DNA of 64,000 nt from Gonium pectorale (Eukaryota; Chlorophyta; Chlorophyceae; Chlamydomonadales; Volvocaceae): NCBI GenBank assembly GCA_001584585.1, contig LSYV01000004.1, positions 367,876-431,875 on the forward strand. The letters are read 5' to 3'. The notes under the pieces were generated by a model. The model saw only the letters and a program-made list of their open reading frames with translations. It did not search any database and had not been told where the DNA came from. Shown piece after piece: positions 22,601 to 35,305 of the stretch. Numbering within the stretch: position 1 is the first letter of the stretch; every line of letters starts with the position of its first letter. Position numbers and translations under genes: made by a program.

Positions 22601-25600
22601 GCAGGTCAGTACGAACGGGTGAACCGTTGGGTAAGTCAACCTGGGCAGACCCGCGCTCGCGGCGCCAGTGCTGTACCACTCTGTCCGCGTGTTAGGTTGG
22701 GCGGGTGGACATGGGCTTTCCTCCGCCTCCCCTTCAAATTATCAGCGACTACGAGCAGCGGAGGTACGCTGCATCGCTGCTCGCTCGTCGCTGACGTCGA
22801 ACTTTCACAGGTCGCCTACAACAACGCCAAGACCAGCACAAGTTCTTCTATTGAGTATGCGATTCGGTGTCCGCGATGCGACCCGTTTCCCTTCGTCATT
22901 ACCCCTCCCCGGCCCTGCCCGCCCCGCTCCCCAGCCCTCCCGCACCTGCTTGTGGTAGAGCGGCTTGGTTGCGTCCAGCACCATGAGGAGCAGGTCGGCG
23001 CTCTTGCACACGGCAATGACCTGGCGGACAGGGCAGGGGAGGGTTGGAGAGGGGTTCAGACAGTTGGGAGGGGAGAGGTGGCAGCGAAGCGGAGCGCGGG
23101 ATTTTGCAGGAACCGGGTGGGAGGTGCTACTCTTTGGAGAGGGCGGGAGCAGAACCCCACCGATCCCCACCACGCCACTTACGCCACCATAGCCCCGCAC
23201 CCCTGCCGCCCCCCCCCCGGCCCCCGGTGTCACCTGCCGGCCTCGACCCTTGCCCTCGGCGGCGCCCTCGATGATACCGGGCAGATCCAGCAGCTGGATC
23301 TTGGAGTCGTTGTAGTGGATGACTCCGGGGATGCAGGTGAGGGTGGTGAACTCGTACGCGGCCGCCTCCGACTCGGTGCCGGTCAGCAGCGTGAGCAGCG
23401 AGGACTTACCCACCGAGGGGAAACCTGGGGGGGGGGAGGGGGACGGGGAGGAGGCAGAGGGGCGCCGGTTCCACCAGGGGCGTTCCCAGGTTATGATCGG
23501 AAGTTACCACGTATGAGGGGAAGCTGCATCAGGAAACTCCTTGGGGCCTCGGTGTGACCAGAAGGGGAGAGATCTGGCTGCTCGGACCTATTGCAGTTCC
23601 CGGCTACAGGAGCCGAGCAGCCAGCGCAGCATGCACCCTCGCACCGACAGCGGTGGCGGTAGCGGTCGCCCAAGGCCGCTGAGCGGCCCTCAAGGGAGTG
23701 TGGCTGGGGACTGCCCCCGTGGACCCCGCACGGCAGGGACAGGTCCGGGCGGCTGCACATCCAGCGCACGCTGCACTGCGCCGCCAGGCCCTGAAGCCCG
23801 CCGCCTAAGCCGCTGGGTGCGCATGACCGCCACGACACCACCCCCAGGGCTCTTTGGCAGCGCGTGTGCTCCAAGGGGGGGGGCGTCTCCATGAGCGCCC
23901 CGCCGGCGCCGTCGGTCGGCAGCTACCGCCCGGGTGCGCCCAAGCTGGAGCGGCGACGGGGAGCGGGCTGTCGGCGACGGGGGCAGCCTCGTGGGCTGCA
24001 AAGTGCGGCACTTGCACAGCTACTCCACATCGACCTCTCCCCCCGTGACGCGCCCCTTCTTCAGCGCCCTGATCACTCGCCTCCCGCCGCCTCTTTATGG
24101 GAGCGCAGCTCCATTCGATCAAGCAAAGGGCCGGAGCCACCCGGCAGCCGCAGCGAGTTCAAGAGGCCGGGGAGAAGCATCGGGTCGCTGCGGCTGGACT
24201 GCAAGGTCGAGGAGCTGAAGCAAGGCCCAGCTCCGCTCCTCGCGCTGCTCCGCTCCGCTCCAGGCCCCTCACACCGCCAACACCGCGCACCAGGGCTGTT
24301 GCGCCAGTGCTCACGGGGAGGCGGCTGCTGCCGGCTGCGGCCGCCTGGAGCGCCCCAAGGGACTGGCACACCCCCCCCCAATGCAGCGCAGGCGCCCCGA
24401 AGCCCCGACGGCAGTGGGCGCACACAGGGTTCGCGTTGACCAGCCGGATGCTGGAAGCTCGAGGATGAGCAGCGTTAGCGATCCGCCTCCCCCGCGAGCG
24501 CTGCCGCCCTGGGCACTAAGGTTCGAGGTGCCCCGTGCGGCTGGGTGCGGCTGGGTGCGGCCACGGTGGGGGTGGGGCGCCACGCCACAGCACCGGCTGG
24601 GCGGCTGGCTGGCTGTGAGGCGGGAGAACGGAGGCGTGCAGGGGCTGGCAGGGCCGGCGAGCAGGGCGTCGCGACTGGGGCAGCGCGGGAGGTATTGCCG
24701 CGCTGCTGGCTTGTCTTGTGTCGCTGGGCTAGTCCCCAGAGCAGCGCGGGATGTTGGTTGGGCGGGGTGTGTGCGTGTATGTGTGTGTTACGTCGTGCGA
24801 ATATGCGTGCGTGCTTGTGAACATGCTGCAAGCAAGCAGACAAGGCAAACAGGTATGTGTGTGTGTGACATCACTGCGTGTTGTGCCCACGGTTGCGCTG
24901 ACGGCACGCACTGCATGTAGCGGAGCGAGCGCCCGGAGTCATATGCCCACCACAGCCCCTACTTACCGCCTTGCTCTCCACCCCGCCCTGTCGACCGACT
25001 CTCTGCCGACACCGCACCTGTCCCCCGCACCAGGTGGCCAGGCGCCCCGCGGCCCCAGGGGTCGACCAAGTTCGCTGACCAAGATTGCCTCACCCCGCCC
25101 CCTCCCGGCGCCCTCCGCCGCACAGTCCTTCTGCAAGCCCACCCGCACCCCGGACCCACCGATGAGCGCCACGCGGCCATCCCCGTACTTCTGCACCTCG
25201 AAGCCGCTCTCGCCACCGCCGCCCTGCGCAGGCCGGCAACGGAGCGACCAAGCGAGCAGGGTACGGCAGGTTTGGTCTTCGGTGGGGGACAGCAGAGGCA
25301 TACAGGAGCGTGTTTGCTGGCGGGGGGGAGCGGGGGCTTGGGGTGAGTGCTGGCGCTGGCCCACCTTGCTTGACGGCGCCTGCAGCTCCGTCCGCAGCTT
25401 GGCCAGGCGGGCCTTCAGCTGCCCCAGGTGGTACTCGGTGGCCTGGGGTGGGCGGAGGGCGGGAAGTGAGGGGGTTGCGAAGGCATGGTTTCGGGTATCG
25501 ATGCCGAGCCGATACCTGCCCACCGCTGCAGGCACCGCCGGCCTCGTGAACACCAGTATTGCATGAGCTCGCGCCACCTCCCCGAAGCACGTCAAGAGCC

Positions 25601-26392
25601 GGTCAACGACGCTCCGCCATATTCAGCCGCCCACCGTCCCCACGTGCCCGGCAGGGACAGCGACGGTACACCTGCACCGCCGCAACCTCGGGCCGCTGGC
25701 GGCACCGCCATCCGTCATGGCGTGGCGGCAGGGGGCAGTGCACTGCCGCATGTCGCCTGTTGTCGCAGGCCGCCGACAGGGTGCGCAGCCGCCAGCTGCC
25801 CCCCGGGCTCGGCGGGCTCCGTTAGGGACGGGCCCCACACTACACACATGCTGACTGCCGGTGGTCATTGCCCCCACGCTGAGGTCCTACTGGTCTTGCA
25901 CATCGGATCCCGCAGCCGCCCAGCTCACTGGGAAGCTGGCTGGTCGCACACCTGCCACGGTGTACAGGTCACACCCCAGGCTCCATCCCACGCGATCTCG
26001 ACGGCGACGCGGCAGCGAGGGACACCCTCCAACGTCTTACACATAGCATTGGATGACCCCACCCGAGTCAGCAGGCAATGCTCGGGGGTTGGCGGCTCTG
26101 GCAGCCGCCGCAGCTCAGGACGCCGCCGCCCACGGGGCGTACCCAGCACACCTCTGCCCCTGCCATTGGCCACGGGGCCCATCCCTCCCCTCCCTCCCTC
26201 CCCTTCACGCGCCATGACAGTGTCTCCAGCAACGGTTCCCTACCTTGTTCTTCTGCGTCCTGGCCATCTCCGCCTCGATCTCCTTAATCCTGCGCGTCGG
26301 CGCCCAGGTGACACTTGGCCAATGCTCACGGAATCCGTTGCTATATCTTGCTCTACATAGTGGCTGATCGCGTACTTTTCAAGGATTCCCAT
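19661..26392 (-). CDS. DRG2: Developmentally regulated GTP-binding protein 2 (DRG2)
   Basis: OBG/DRG-class GTPase of the cytosol, associated with translation and normally stabilised by a DFRP partner. Eleven exons give 400 aa: 26376-26392 (17 nt), 26244-26289, 25365-25442, 25160-25223, 23234-23424, 22946-23020, 21758-21910, 21323-21397, 20819-20986, 20072-20293 and 19661-19774. In order: helix-turn-helix N-terminus with ARTQKNKATEYHLG, G1 loop GFPSVGKSS (69-77), G2 region TTLTCIPG, G3 DLPG (115-118), G4 NKVD (246-249), and a TGS domain (about 290-366) ending [27 protein letters not shown] and [20 protein letters not shown] assign it to DRG2 rather than DRG1. The last ~33 residues (to [11 protein letters not shown]) extend past the animal protein and match the plant-type tail. 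Intron 4 (23425-25159) is unusually long. It is head-to-head with ALG11. Confidence 0.95.
21506..21571 (-). repeat. 66-bp intronic inverted repeat, DRG2 (copy 1)
   Basis: The reverse complement of this stretch matches 22826-22891 over its full 66 bp with about seven differences. The shared core includes CACAAGTTCTTC and GCGACCCGTTTCCC. Both copies lie in DRG2 introns. Confidence 0.85.
22826..22891 (+). repeat. 66-bp intronic inverted repeat, DRG2 (copy 2)
   Basis: Opposite-orientation partner of 21506-21571, about 1.25 kb away in another DRG2 intron. A shorter related string (CGACCCGTTTCCCCTTCTTT) occurs near 895 in a bystin intron, and another near 20735. Confidence 0.85.
23425..25159. other. 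1735-bp DRG2 intron with TG-rich tract
   Basis: The largest intron of DRG2. It holds a purine/TG-rich tract (about 24760-24880) and a repeated GGCTGGGTGC near 24540. The open frames inside have no recognisable product and no splice support, so it is read as non-coding. Confidence 0.6.
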
Positions 26393-26808
26393 GGTGGCGG
26401 TGTTGTCGCGAACGGCCCAGAGGGCAAGGAACGCGCCGCGAACGGCGCCGCAAGCGTTACAGGTGTTGCGATGTTAATATATTGCTGATTGGACTAGGGG
26501 TTTGCCTAGGGGTTGAGCGGGGCGGTGCCGGGGCGCCAAATTAGTGTAATCAGCTCCCCTGTGGCGGCCCACAGCGTAAATCAGGTGCAAATTGAGCTGT
26601 TGGGAAGGTGCACCGCACGAGTGCGATGAGTACGGTCGTGCCTTGGTAAGCGCACGAACCCCAGCACGCTGCGTTAACCGGGATCAAGCACTCATTTGTT
26701 TGCCGCATCTATAGAGCAGCAGCTATGTAGGACATCCTCCTGCCCTAGACTTTGCGCGACACCGGCGCAACAATCGGCCAGTCTTTGGACTGCAGGCACG
26801 CATGCGCC
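26393..26808. promoter_or_regulatory. Bidirectional promoter region, DRG2 / ALG11
   Basis: 416 bp between divergent start codons. An AT-rich TTAATATATTGC at about 26474 stands out from the GC-rich surroundings and could be a core element or 5' UTR. The assignment rests on gene order. Confidence 0.55.
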
Positions 26809-29800
26809 ATGGAAGCAATACTGTTCGTCGTGATTGCTGCGGCAGCTGCCGTCGCGTTGGGCACGGTACTGGCCACCGGCGCGTTCTTCATCCTCGCGAG
26901 GGGCTTGCCGCCCGTGCAGAAGGTATACCCGCGGGGCGATTGCGCGTCCTGTCTGGAGTCCGCGAGTCGGCGAACCCCAACGGTTCCGACCTCTTGGGTG
27001 CCTGCTGCAGGGTGTCGTTGCCTTCTTCCATCCTTTTGCTGATGGTGGCGGGGGCGGCGAGCGGGTGCTCTGGTGAGTCCTGTCAGAGGCGCCTTTCGGT
27101 GCTGTGTTGTTTCCCCGAACGACCCCACCTTCAGCGGCCTCCAGCACGCGCTGCCCCTGCCAGTAAAGTGCTCCCTCTAGGCTGCCGGACAGCGCGGTGC
27201 CGGTTAGGGGCGGGGGCGGCAATGACCAACCACGCTGTGACTACATTGCCGCAGGTGTGCCGTTAAGGCGGTACAAGAAGCCTCCCAGACGGCGCGGGTG
27301 AGTTTTGGGTGGTAAACGGTGTTTGGGCCCAGCGTTTACCATCCTCACCGCCCAGATGCCGCTAACGCCCAGACCGCCCCGCCCAGCCGCCCCACTCTGC
27401 CTGCGCTCCCTGCCCCGCCGTGGTGCTAACCTATCGGTCGTACCGCTAACGCCTGCTCGTCCAATCGCCATGTGCCGTATGCGGGCGCAGGTGGCCATTT
27501 ACGTTCGGGATGGTGTGACCGCAGAACAGCTCCTTGCCAGCTGCCTGAAACATTTTAACATCCGTATCGACAAGCCCATACAGGCGCGTAGGAGTGCGGG
27601 GATGGGAACGTGACCAGGGTTGAAAAGCAGGGTGGATGTGCAGTGGTGGGCGGAAGTGATGCCGTGGGCCGGACATGGGCCGGTTGGCACCCGGGCGGGG
27701 CAGGGCCGGGATGGGGCCCTGGCTATGGCCAGGCGGCGGCGGCCGGGCTGCTGGCTCTCGTTGTGTTGTTGTGTTGTTGTGCAGATGAGCTGGGACTGAT
27801 TAGCTCAGAAGCTTCTTTGCGCCAGCGGTCAACTGCAACTGGGACAGCCGCTCGCGACGAGCTTGCACAACCCCTATGCGCCGAGTGTCCGCCTCCCTCC
27901 GCTTGCCGCGCCCAGCCCTCCGGGGCTGCTTGCCATCCCGTAGCTCCTCCGGCCCCCCCCCGGTCTCCGCCCGAACACCCCCCACACCCCATTGTCGCCT
28001 CCCCCGTATCTCCCGCCAAACATGGGCCTCCTGGTCCCCGCCACCCTGCCGCTTCCCCCAGGTGGTCCCGCTGCGCCGCACGCACCTGGTGCTGCCCGAG
28101 CGCTACCGGCGGCTGACGCTGGTGCGGCAGGCGCTGGGCAGCATAGGGCTGGGGCTGGAGGCGCTGCGGCAGCTGGTGCCCGAGGTGGGGCCGGGGCGGG
28201 CGGGCGGGCGAGGTACCGGAGGGGCCGGGAGGGGTGTGGGCGGGGGCAACCGGAGGAGCGGGGTGGGGCGGCTTGGGCCAGCCAGCGAGCGGGGTGGCGG
28301 CTGGACGAGCCCGCCTTGGCTTGCGGTCTTCAGGCGCCGGGTCTCGCCGGTCGCAGCAGATTGGTCCGTGGGCAGCAGGCGGCTGTGGCAGCCACAGTGT
28401 CGTATGGCGGGAAGAATGGGCGCCTCTCAGCCCTGCTTGGCGGCCCCGGCGGTGCCCCCGACCGCGGCAGCAAGCCGGCGCAGCAGCGCAGCCGTCAACG
28501 GTGGTCCACGGCGGTGGTTCGGGGTGTCTGTTGGAGATGGCGCCACCGGTTGATGCTGACGAAGCAAGGGCAGGCGGGCGCAGCGTCAGGCCGTCTTACT
28601 CCCCCCACCCCCACCCCGCGTCCTAACGGTGCACGGTGAACTCCCGCCCTGCCTTCGCCGCCCGCTCGCCCGCCCGCCCGCCCGCTCGCCCGCCCCAGGT
28701 GTTCATCGACACCACCGGCTGGGCGTTCCCCTACCCCTGGGCCCGCTGGACGGGCGCCCGCGTGGTGGCCTACGTGCACTACCCCACCATCAGCACTGAC
28801 ATGCTGGGCCGCGTGTGGGCGGGGGCCGCCACCTACAACAACGACGCAGAGATCGCGGGTGGGCGGACGGGGGGGGAGGTGTTGGGGGTTGGTGGGGGGA
28901 CGTCCAGGCAGGGGTTTGGAGGAGCAGGGGGGCGCGTGTGTGCTGGGCGGGCGGGCGGGCGGGCGGGCGCGGGGGGGAGTGACGCGTGGCGTGGGCATGG
29001 GCGCTGTGAGCGGCTTCGCGCGACGGCTCAAGGGCAAGAGGAGGGAGGTAAGAAGCATGCACCGGGCCCATGTCCCATCATGGGCGAGCACGGGCTTCCA
29101 CGCTCCCTATTGATCGATCGCCCCCGACAGGTCAGCAGTCAGCCCCCCCCGCCCCAGCCCTGCAGCAATGCACCCCGCCCCGTACGGCCCCATCCATCGC
29201 AATGTACCAATCAACGTCACACCACCGTGCACTTACCTCTTGGCCTCATGTGCCCACCCACCCACCCACCCGGCCCGGCCCGGCTGCCAGAGTCGCCGGT
29301 CAAGACATCGCTCAAGCTGCTCTACTACCAGGCCTTCGCTGCCTGGTACGCCGCCTGCGGGGCGCTGCCCTCCGTGGTGGCGGTCAACAGCTCCTGGACG
29401 CGCGACCACATACGGCGGCTATGGTTTCTGGGGAGGCCGCCAGTGCTGGTGCGTGCGGAGGCGGGGGGGGGGGAGGCGGCTGGGCGGCCGGGGAGGGTTG
29501 GGTAAAGTGACGAAGGCGGGGAGCGAAGCCGTGGTGACACTGCGTGGATGGGAGGTGGGGGGCTGCGGGCTTGGGCGGAGTGGGCTCCACTCGGCAACCC
29601 GCTGTCCGCGTTTCGCGCCCCGAACCGCTCTCCTCCGCCCTTCCCGACGTGGCTACTTCGCGCCCCCCCCCCCGCCCGCCCCCGCCCCCGCCAGGTGTAC
29701 CCGCCCGTGGACACGGCGGACCTGCTGTCGCTGCCGCTCGATCGCAAGCTCAAGCGGCTGTACCTGGTGTCGGTGGCGCAGTTCCGGCCGGAGAAGAACC

Positions 29801-31483
29801 ACCGGCTGCAGCTGCAGGCCTTTGCGCTCGCCAAGCGGGCGGCTGGGCCCACGCTGCAGGTGGGGGCGGGGAGTGGGGCGGTGGCGTGGCGGGGAGACGG
29901 AACTGGAAGGGATGGTTTAGGTGGACGCGGTGAAGCAGGTAGCATGAAGAGACTTTGAGATGGCGTGTCCGGGCCATGGGGTGGTCCAGTCCACAAACGC
30001 CACAGTGCCGGTGGCCTTAGCCGCCGTGTCCTCGGACCCATTTGTGAATTGTGATGTGTCCAGGGGCCCGGCCTTGACCCGAGGGGCCCTGCCGCCTGCA
30101 TCCCGCCGGGGCCACGCGCTCCTCCCCCCGCCAGGGCCAGGCCGTCCGCGAGGCCCGGCTGGTGATGATTGGCGGCTGCCGCAACGCGGACGACCAGGCC
30201 CGGCTGGCGGGGCTGCAGCGCCACGCGGAGGAGCTGGGCGTGGCAGAGCACGTGGACTGGGTGAGGGGGAGGGGCAGCGGGATGGCGCAGGCCCCGGGTA
30301 ATGCTGCTTTGGTACCGAGCATACTTGGAGCGTATTGTGCTTTGCCTTCCGTTCGATTCGGGCTGAGTGTCCCTTCTCCTGTCCCCTCCTTACCCCTTAC
30401 CCCGCCCCGCTCCCCTGCCCCTCCTCTCGCCCGCCCCTTCCTCTCCCCCCTCCTGTCCGCCCCCGCCCGCCCGTCCGCGCGGCCAGGTGGTCAATGCGCC
30501 CTACTCGGAGCTGCGCTCGCTGCTGGGGGGCGCGGTGGGCGGGCTGCACACCATGCTGGACGAGCACTTCGGCATCAGCGTCGTCGAGTACATGGCGGCG
30601 GGGCTGGTGCCCATCGCGCACAACTCAGGTGGGCGGCGGGAGTCGAGGCATGCGGTTACAAGCGGGGGCTTGGCGGCGGCGGCTGGGATGGCGGCGGGGG
30701 CAGCGCAAGGAGGGCGTTGGCGGCGCTGAGGTGGCGGCATCTGTGGCGGTGGCGGCGGCGGCGATATCAGTGAAGGGGCTGTGCTTGACGAGGGCTTCAG
30801 GCTCCCAGTGAGGTGTTATGTGGTACGTTGGTATGTGGGCCGGGTCCATGAGCCGGATGCGCCAAGGACCGTGGAGCCAAGCGGCTCCGGGGCCGGGAGC
30901 TGCAGGCAGGGGTCGCTTCCTTGCACTACATGCCTCGCCGCCACAACCGCTGTTGTTGCCCTAAGGCTCCCGCGTACCGTCACCGCGACCTTGGCCCGGC
31001 GCCCCCTCCCCTCTGGCCTTTTCCTCAAGCCCCTCCCCCCGTTGGCCCGCAGCCGGCCCAAAGCAGGACATTGTGCTGCCGCTGCCGGGCGAGGACGGCT
31101 CGGAGACGCAGACGGGCTTCCTGGCCAGCAGCGCGGAGGAGTACGCGGAGGCCATAACGCGGGTGGGTGGGCGGGTGGGCCCTGTGGGCGGGCGGGCCCT
31201 ATGGGCGGGCGCGGGGGAGGGGGCACAGGCGTGCGGAAAAACAAAGGCATGTTCGCGTTGTCACCCGCCCCCCTGTTCCCCACGCCGCCTCGCCCCAAGC
31301 CTCGTCCCTGTCCCTGCCCCTGTCCCTGCCCCGGCGGGCGCTACCACCGGCCAGGTGCTGACCATGGACCAGCGCGAGCGGCTTCGCATGGCGGCGGCAG
31401 CGCAGCAGCAGGCGCGCCGCTTTTCGCACCAGCGCTTCCACCAGGACTTCACCGCGGCTGTGGCGGGGGTGCTGCCGCCGTGA
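26809..31483 (+). CDS. ALG11: ALG11 alpha-1,2-mannosyltransferase (GDP-Man:Man3GlcNAc2-PP-dolichol)
   Basis: Adds the fourth and fifth mannoses to the dolichol-linked N-glycan precursor on the cytosolic face of the ER. Twelve exons give 474 aa: 26809-26922, 27011-27072, 27255-27297, 27491-27583, 28062-28184, 28699-28858, 29291-29448, 29695-29859, 30135-30260, 30487-30628, 31053-31162 and 31355-31483. One N-terminal membrane anchor ([20 protein letters not shown]) precedes the glycine-rich donor-site block [18 protein letters not shown]. Then come [29 protein letters not shown] and the GT4 EX7E motif in [15 protein letters not shown]. Order and length match human and yeast ALG11. The fourth intron starts GC (CAG|GCGCGT), which phase and homology require. 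The start was chosen as the first ATG before the membrane anchor. Confidence 0.95.
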
Positions 31484-33110
31484 GGGGCCGCGCCCGCCAG
31501 CGGCTGCCGGCGTGGCTGTGCTGCGAGCGCTGAGCGGCGTCTGCACGGTTTTGAGCTGAATAGCTCACAGGTTTGTTATTATTGCCCAGCTGTCCGGATA
31601 GCGATGTAAGCTGCATGCGGGGGGCGGGGGGGGGATACACGGGCCACTGGTGCTCACCGGGTCTTTCCCGACAGCCGCCGACCCCCCGCTTGGTGCATGG
31701 GAGGCATGCCTGCACTGGTGGCTGGAAGGAAGTTAGGTACGGGTAGGGGCCTATCGCGGAAGGCCGGCTGTGAGCACTGAGGTGGGTGCTGCACACATTG
31801 GTATCATTGGCAGACTTGCAGGCTGAGCTGGCGACGGGGGCAGCATAGCCACACACGCACCGCCGAGAGCGTTGAGCGCGTCGCCCAGGCGTTTGGCGTC
31901 CAGGTTACACGGTCCCGGTCATTGGGACGGCTGCCTGTTCAGTTGAATTGTGCACTCATGTCGGCAGTTACTATGGTTGCGTAGCGCGCTCTTTACTCAA
32001 TGCTGGTTGGCGGGTGGGGCTGCACGATCACCAGCACCGGTGTTGAGAGAAGGGCCAGGGTGCAGCGCCGTGGAGGGGCAGGTTAGGCACGACACGTAGG
32101 AATGAGCGACATGGCGAGAGTTGGAAGCCCATGGCCACGCATGATGACAGCCGTGTGGATGAGGCGGGGTCGTCTCCTTACAACAAGCTCTAATGCGTCG
32201 GCAGCACGCCACTGTCTCGCAATCAGCGACAGCCGCTACACCACGGCCGTTCGAGGGGCCGCCCTGCGAGGCTAGGCTACCCACCAGTAGTGCTACTGCG
32301 CCGTATTGCTGAACACGCACGCGCACCGACGTCCATACCCATTGCCGTTACACATCTGATCCCACCCGATGGGGCGGCCGGCCTATCCTCAACAGCGCAC
32401 CTCAACCACGCCCCCAACCGACCAAAGCGTACTTCGGCCATATGAATACGTGCGCAGGTGCAGCAGCTAATAGGCGTAGCCTCCCGCCGCCAAAGACCGG
32501 CAACGGAGCCGTGCGTTGAAAGAATAATGTCACTACTTCTGACATTCCTCCCCGGCTTCCCCGCCTAAGAGGGCGGCCAAACAGCAGCCGTCTGCGGGCG
32601 TGAAGCCCTGTGAAGGGAAACAATTCCACGCGACTTGCGCAGACACGCGCACACACATACACGGTTTGACGACGGGCCCTTGCCCACTGGGGCGAGGGCC
32701 GCGCTCCCGCCCACAGCAGTACACATGCGCCTACGATCGACTGTCTGCAGAGGAGGACCGTACCCCCATCGCCTGTGGTATGCCGGTGCCGTAGCGCATG
32801 CGGCATACATGTCAACACACCGAGGCCCGTAAGTAGCGCCGTGTGCGGCCTTATGTACCGATTATCCCACATCGCGGCGCGACCAAAAGGAATCACCCCT
32901 TTGGTCTCGTGCTGCTAAATGCTGCACCAGGGGCGCCCGGTGGCCTGCTGCTCTCGACCCTGCTCAAATGTGCAATAAGTCTACACCCCGACTCCGCTCG
33001 CGCAGCTGCTCCGCTCTGGTAGACGTGAACATCCTCGCAGCTCACTGGGCCGACACCGTATGGCAAGCGTAGCGTCTCGCAACGCCACGCCGCGCCATAT
33101 GTCGTACAGC
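31484..33110. other. Convergent intergenic, ALG11 and ACT-domain gene
   Basis: 1.6 kb between convergent stops. TGTAA at 31605-31609 (plus) fits ALG11. TTACA at 32348-32352 is the nearest clear minus-strand match for the ACT gene. No gene, repeat or RNA was recognised. Confidence 0.5.
31605..31609 (+). terminator. TGTAA poly(A) signal candidate, ALG11
   Basis: About 122 nt after the ALG11 stop codon, in the sequence GCGATGTAAGC. Motif and distance are typical for chlorophycean 3' UTRs. Confidence 0.6.
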
Positions 33111-35305
33111 TTAGTACGACTCCTCGGTGGCCACCTCGGTCAAGCTCAGGTAGTACTGCAGAGGGGGGCATTGCATAAGTCGACGGCAAGGCGAAAGAAA
33201 ACTGAACCATGAGGCATGGACCTCCGCCCAGGAATTTGAAACTACTTCCTGGCTAGAAACGTGCTCGCGCCCACACAACCTACGGCCACTTTCCCCTCTT
33301 CTATAAGAAAAACTCGTTGTCCGTCGCTGTCCGTCCGGGCAAGACTGCATCCTCCTCCCTTTCCCCGCTCACCCCCACACTCACCCCCGCCCTGCCCCCT
33401 CTCCTCACCTGCAGCGCGTTGGTGACCAGCAACACCATGGGCGCCGTGAGCGGCTCCCCGTGGTAGGTGATGAAGAACTCGTCCTTGGCCTGCGTGCCCT
33501 CCGTGTCGATCTCGGCGGACACCACGTTCAGGTTGATGTCTTTGAGCACGCGCACAATGTCAACCTGCCAACGCCCAAGCAGATGGGAGGCGGGTGGGAG
33601 GATTGCATGCGGCGCAGGGGCAGGTTAGGGGAGGAGCGGCGCGCGGTCCCAGGGCCAAACGGGCCCAGGCACGCAAGGGTAGGATGGACTGCAGACCAGC
33701 ACGGACGGGACCTGGCATGCAACCAGGGTACCCGGCTTGGGATTACAACGTTCCAGGGCCTCTCACTAGTTCAGGGGTCTTGGGTACGTACCATTCAGCT
33801 TCTTACAACACAAGTCCCCTCAGTCCCTCGTTGCACAGCGCGCACCGCCCGCACCGCAACCCCATAGCGGTAATGAAAAGCACCTGCAGTTGGAACAGGC
33901 GCAACGGCTGCGCATGGCATGAGCCGCGCCATTTGCTAGTCCTCTTTTGGTCCCTTCCTCAAACAACGCCGCCGCCCCAACACCCGCTGCCACCTCCAAT
34001 CTTGCCCACCCTTGCCCCACCAGCAGGCCGGGGCGGTCCCGGGTGACGATCTTGAGCACGCTGCACGAGCCGTTGCTGGCCTCCGACACGTCAATGGTGG
34101 TCTGCACCAGCCGCCGACGAGAGCCCAGCACCTTGTTGGGCTCAGAGTCCGACTTGTAGCCCGCCGACAGCGCCTCGCCAACCTCCTGTAAGGACAGACC
34201 CACAGGCAGGGCCAGACGGAGCAAAAAGGGGCGAGGTGTTCAGGCCATAGGAGAGTGTCAGGGTGTCAGGGTGCATCTATGGACGGGAACGGCTCGGGAG
34301 CGTGAGCGCATGCTGTGTCAACCCTGGTCGCCTTAAATACGAGGACAGAAACAAGCCATGCATTGTTGCTGCCAGCTGCCCGACGTGCTGCGAATCTGTT
34401 TTGCAAAATCGACGTCACCCGCATGCCGCAAGGGCCTGGTAACGGGCTAGCGGTGAGGCGTGGATACAAGCATGTGTCAAGTCCAAGTCTGAACATTAAG
34501 CGGTGCACTGCACATACCCCCCCCCCACCGTTCAGAGTCGCTGCGAAGCAGGGCCGTGGCGGGGTCTCCGCCGCGGCCTCGCGCAAGGGGCACCGCACGA
34601 CCCACGGTACACCCAAGTCCCCCCTTCGTTCGCGGTCTCACCGGGAACTTCGCCACCAAGCTGTTCAGCACGGTCATGCGAATGTCCTCCAAGCGGGCCG
34701 ATTTGACAATCTTCTCGCTCGTGTCCGCGTCGGTGATATAGAATGTGGTTCCGGCCGTGTTCACCTTAGCCCGGCGGATGTTCAGGCCCAGGTTCTTAAG
34801 GGCCGTGATCTACAAATTCGAAATATCGAGCGTTCAGAGCGTGCTGCTCGGCGCAGGGTGCGGGTGCAAGCGTCGCCTACCGCGTCCAAAAGCTCGCCAG
34901 TCTTCTCGCCGAACTCAACCGTCAGGACCGTGGCAAACGGGTCCGTGACGTTATCGATCTTCACAGTTGGCATAGGCCCCGCAATTGTCGCGCCGCCCGA
35001 AGCCCTGCGGGACCCTCAGTCAGTTATCCGCAAATTATGTGTTGACGCAGGCAGCTCCCGCTGACCTGCACACCGCAGTGCTACGATGCGCTCCAATTGC
35101 AGGGGCCGGGCATGCGGCAATCCTGTGGCACGCGGAACTGTTAGGGAGGTGCGGCCCCGTTTCGATCCTAGCGACTCTCGGACCTGGCCGAGGGCGTGGC
35201 CCGCCGGGGCAGCGGCATGGCGCGGATAAGAGGGCAAGCATCAGCACCGACCGGCACACAGGTGCGGGCGGAGCTGCGAGCGGGAGTGCGGAGGCAGTGG
35301 GCCAT
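33111..35305 (-). CDS. ACT-domain repeat protein, plastid ACR11/ACR12-like
   Basis: Two ACT domains, the fold that senses amino acids; plant ACR11 and ACR12 are plastid proteins, ACR11 being linked to glutamine synthetase/Fd-GOGAT. Six exons give 259 aa: 35184-35305, 34881-35004, 34642-34809, 34021-34185, 33409-33564 and 33111-33155. Exon 1 codes a separate Arg/Ser/Ala-rich, acid-poor leader (MAHCLRTPARSSART, about 41 residues) that looks like a transit peptide and joins in phase 2. ACT 1 (about 50-130) has DPFATVLTVEFGEKTGELLD and LKNLGLNIRRAKV. ACT 2 (about 168-240) has VLKIVTRDRPGLLVDIVRVL and VSAEIDTEGTQAKDEFFI. An internal ATG (MPTVKIDN) could start a leaderless form. The C-terminus YYLSLTEVATEESY is conserved in kind with the plant proteins. 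No catalytic domain is present. Confidence 0.88.

Noticed and set aside
23864..24439. Plus-strand 191-codon frame in the long DRG2 intron as a nested gene
   Set aside because: No homology, no splice or promoter signals, biased composition.
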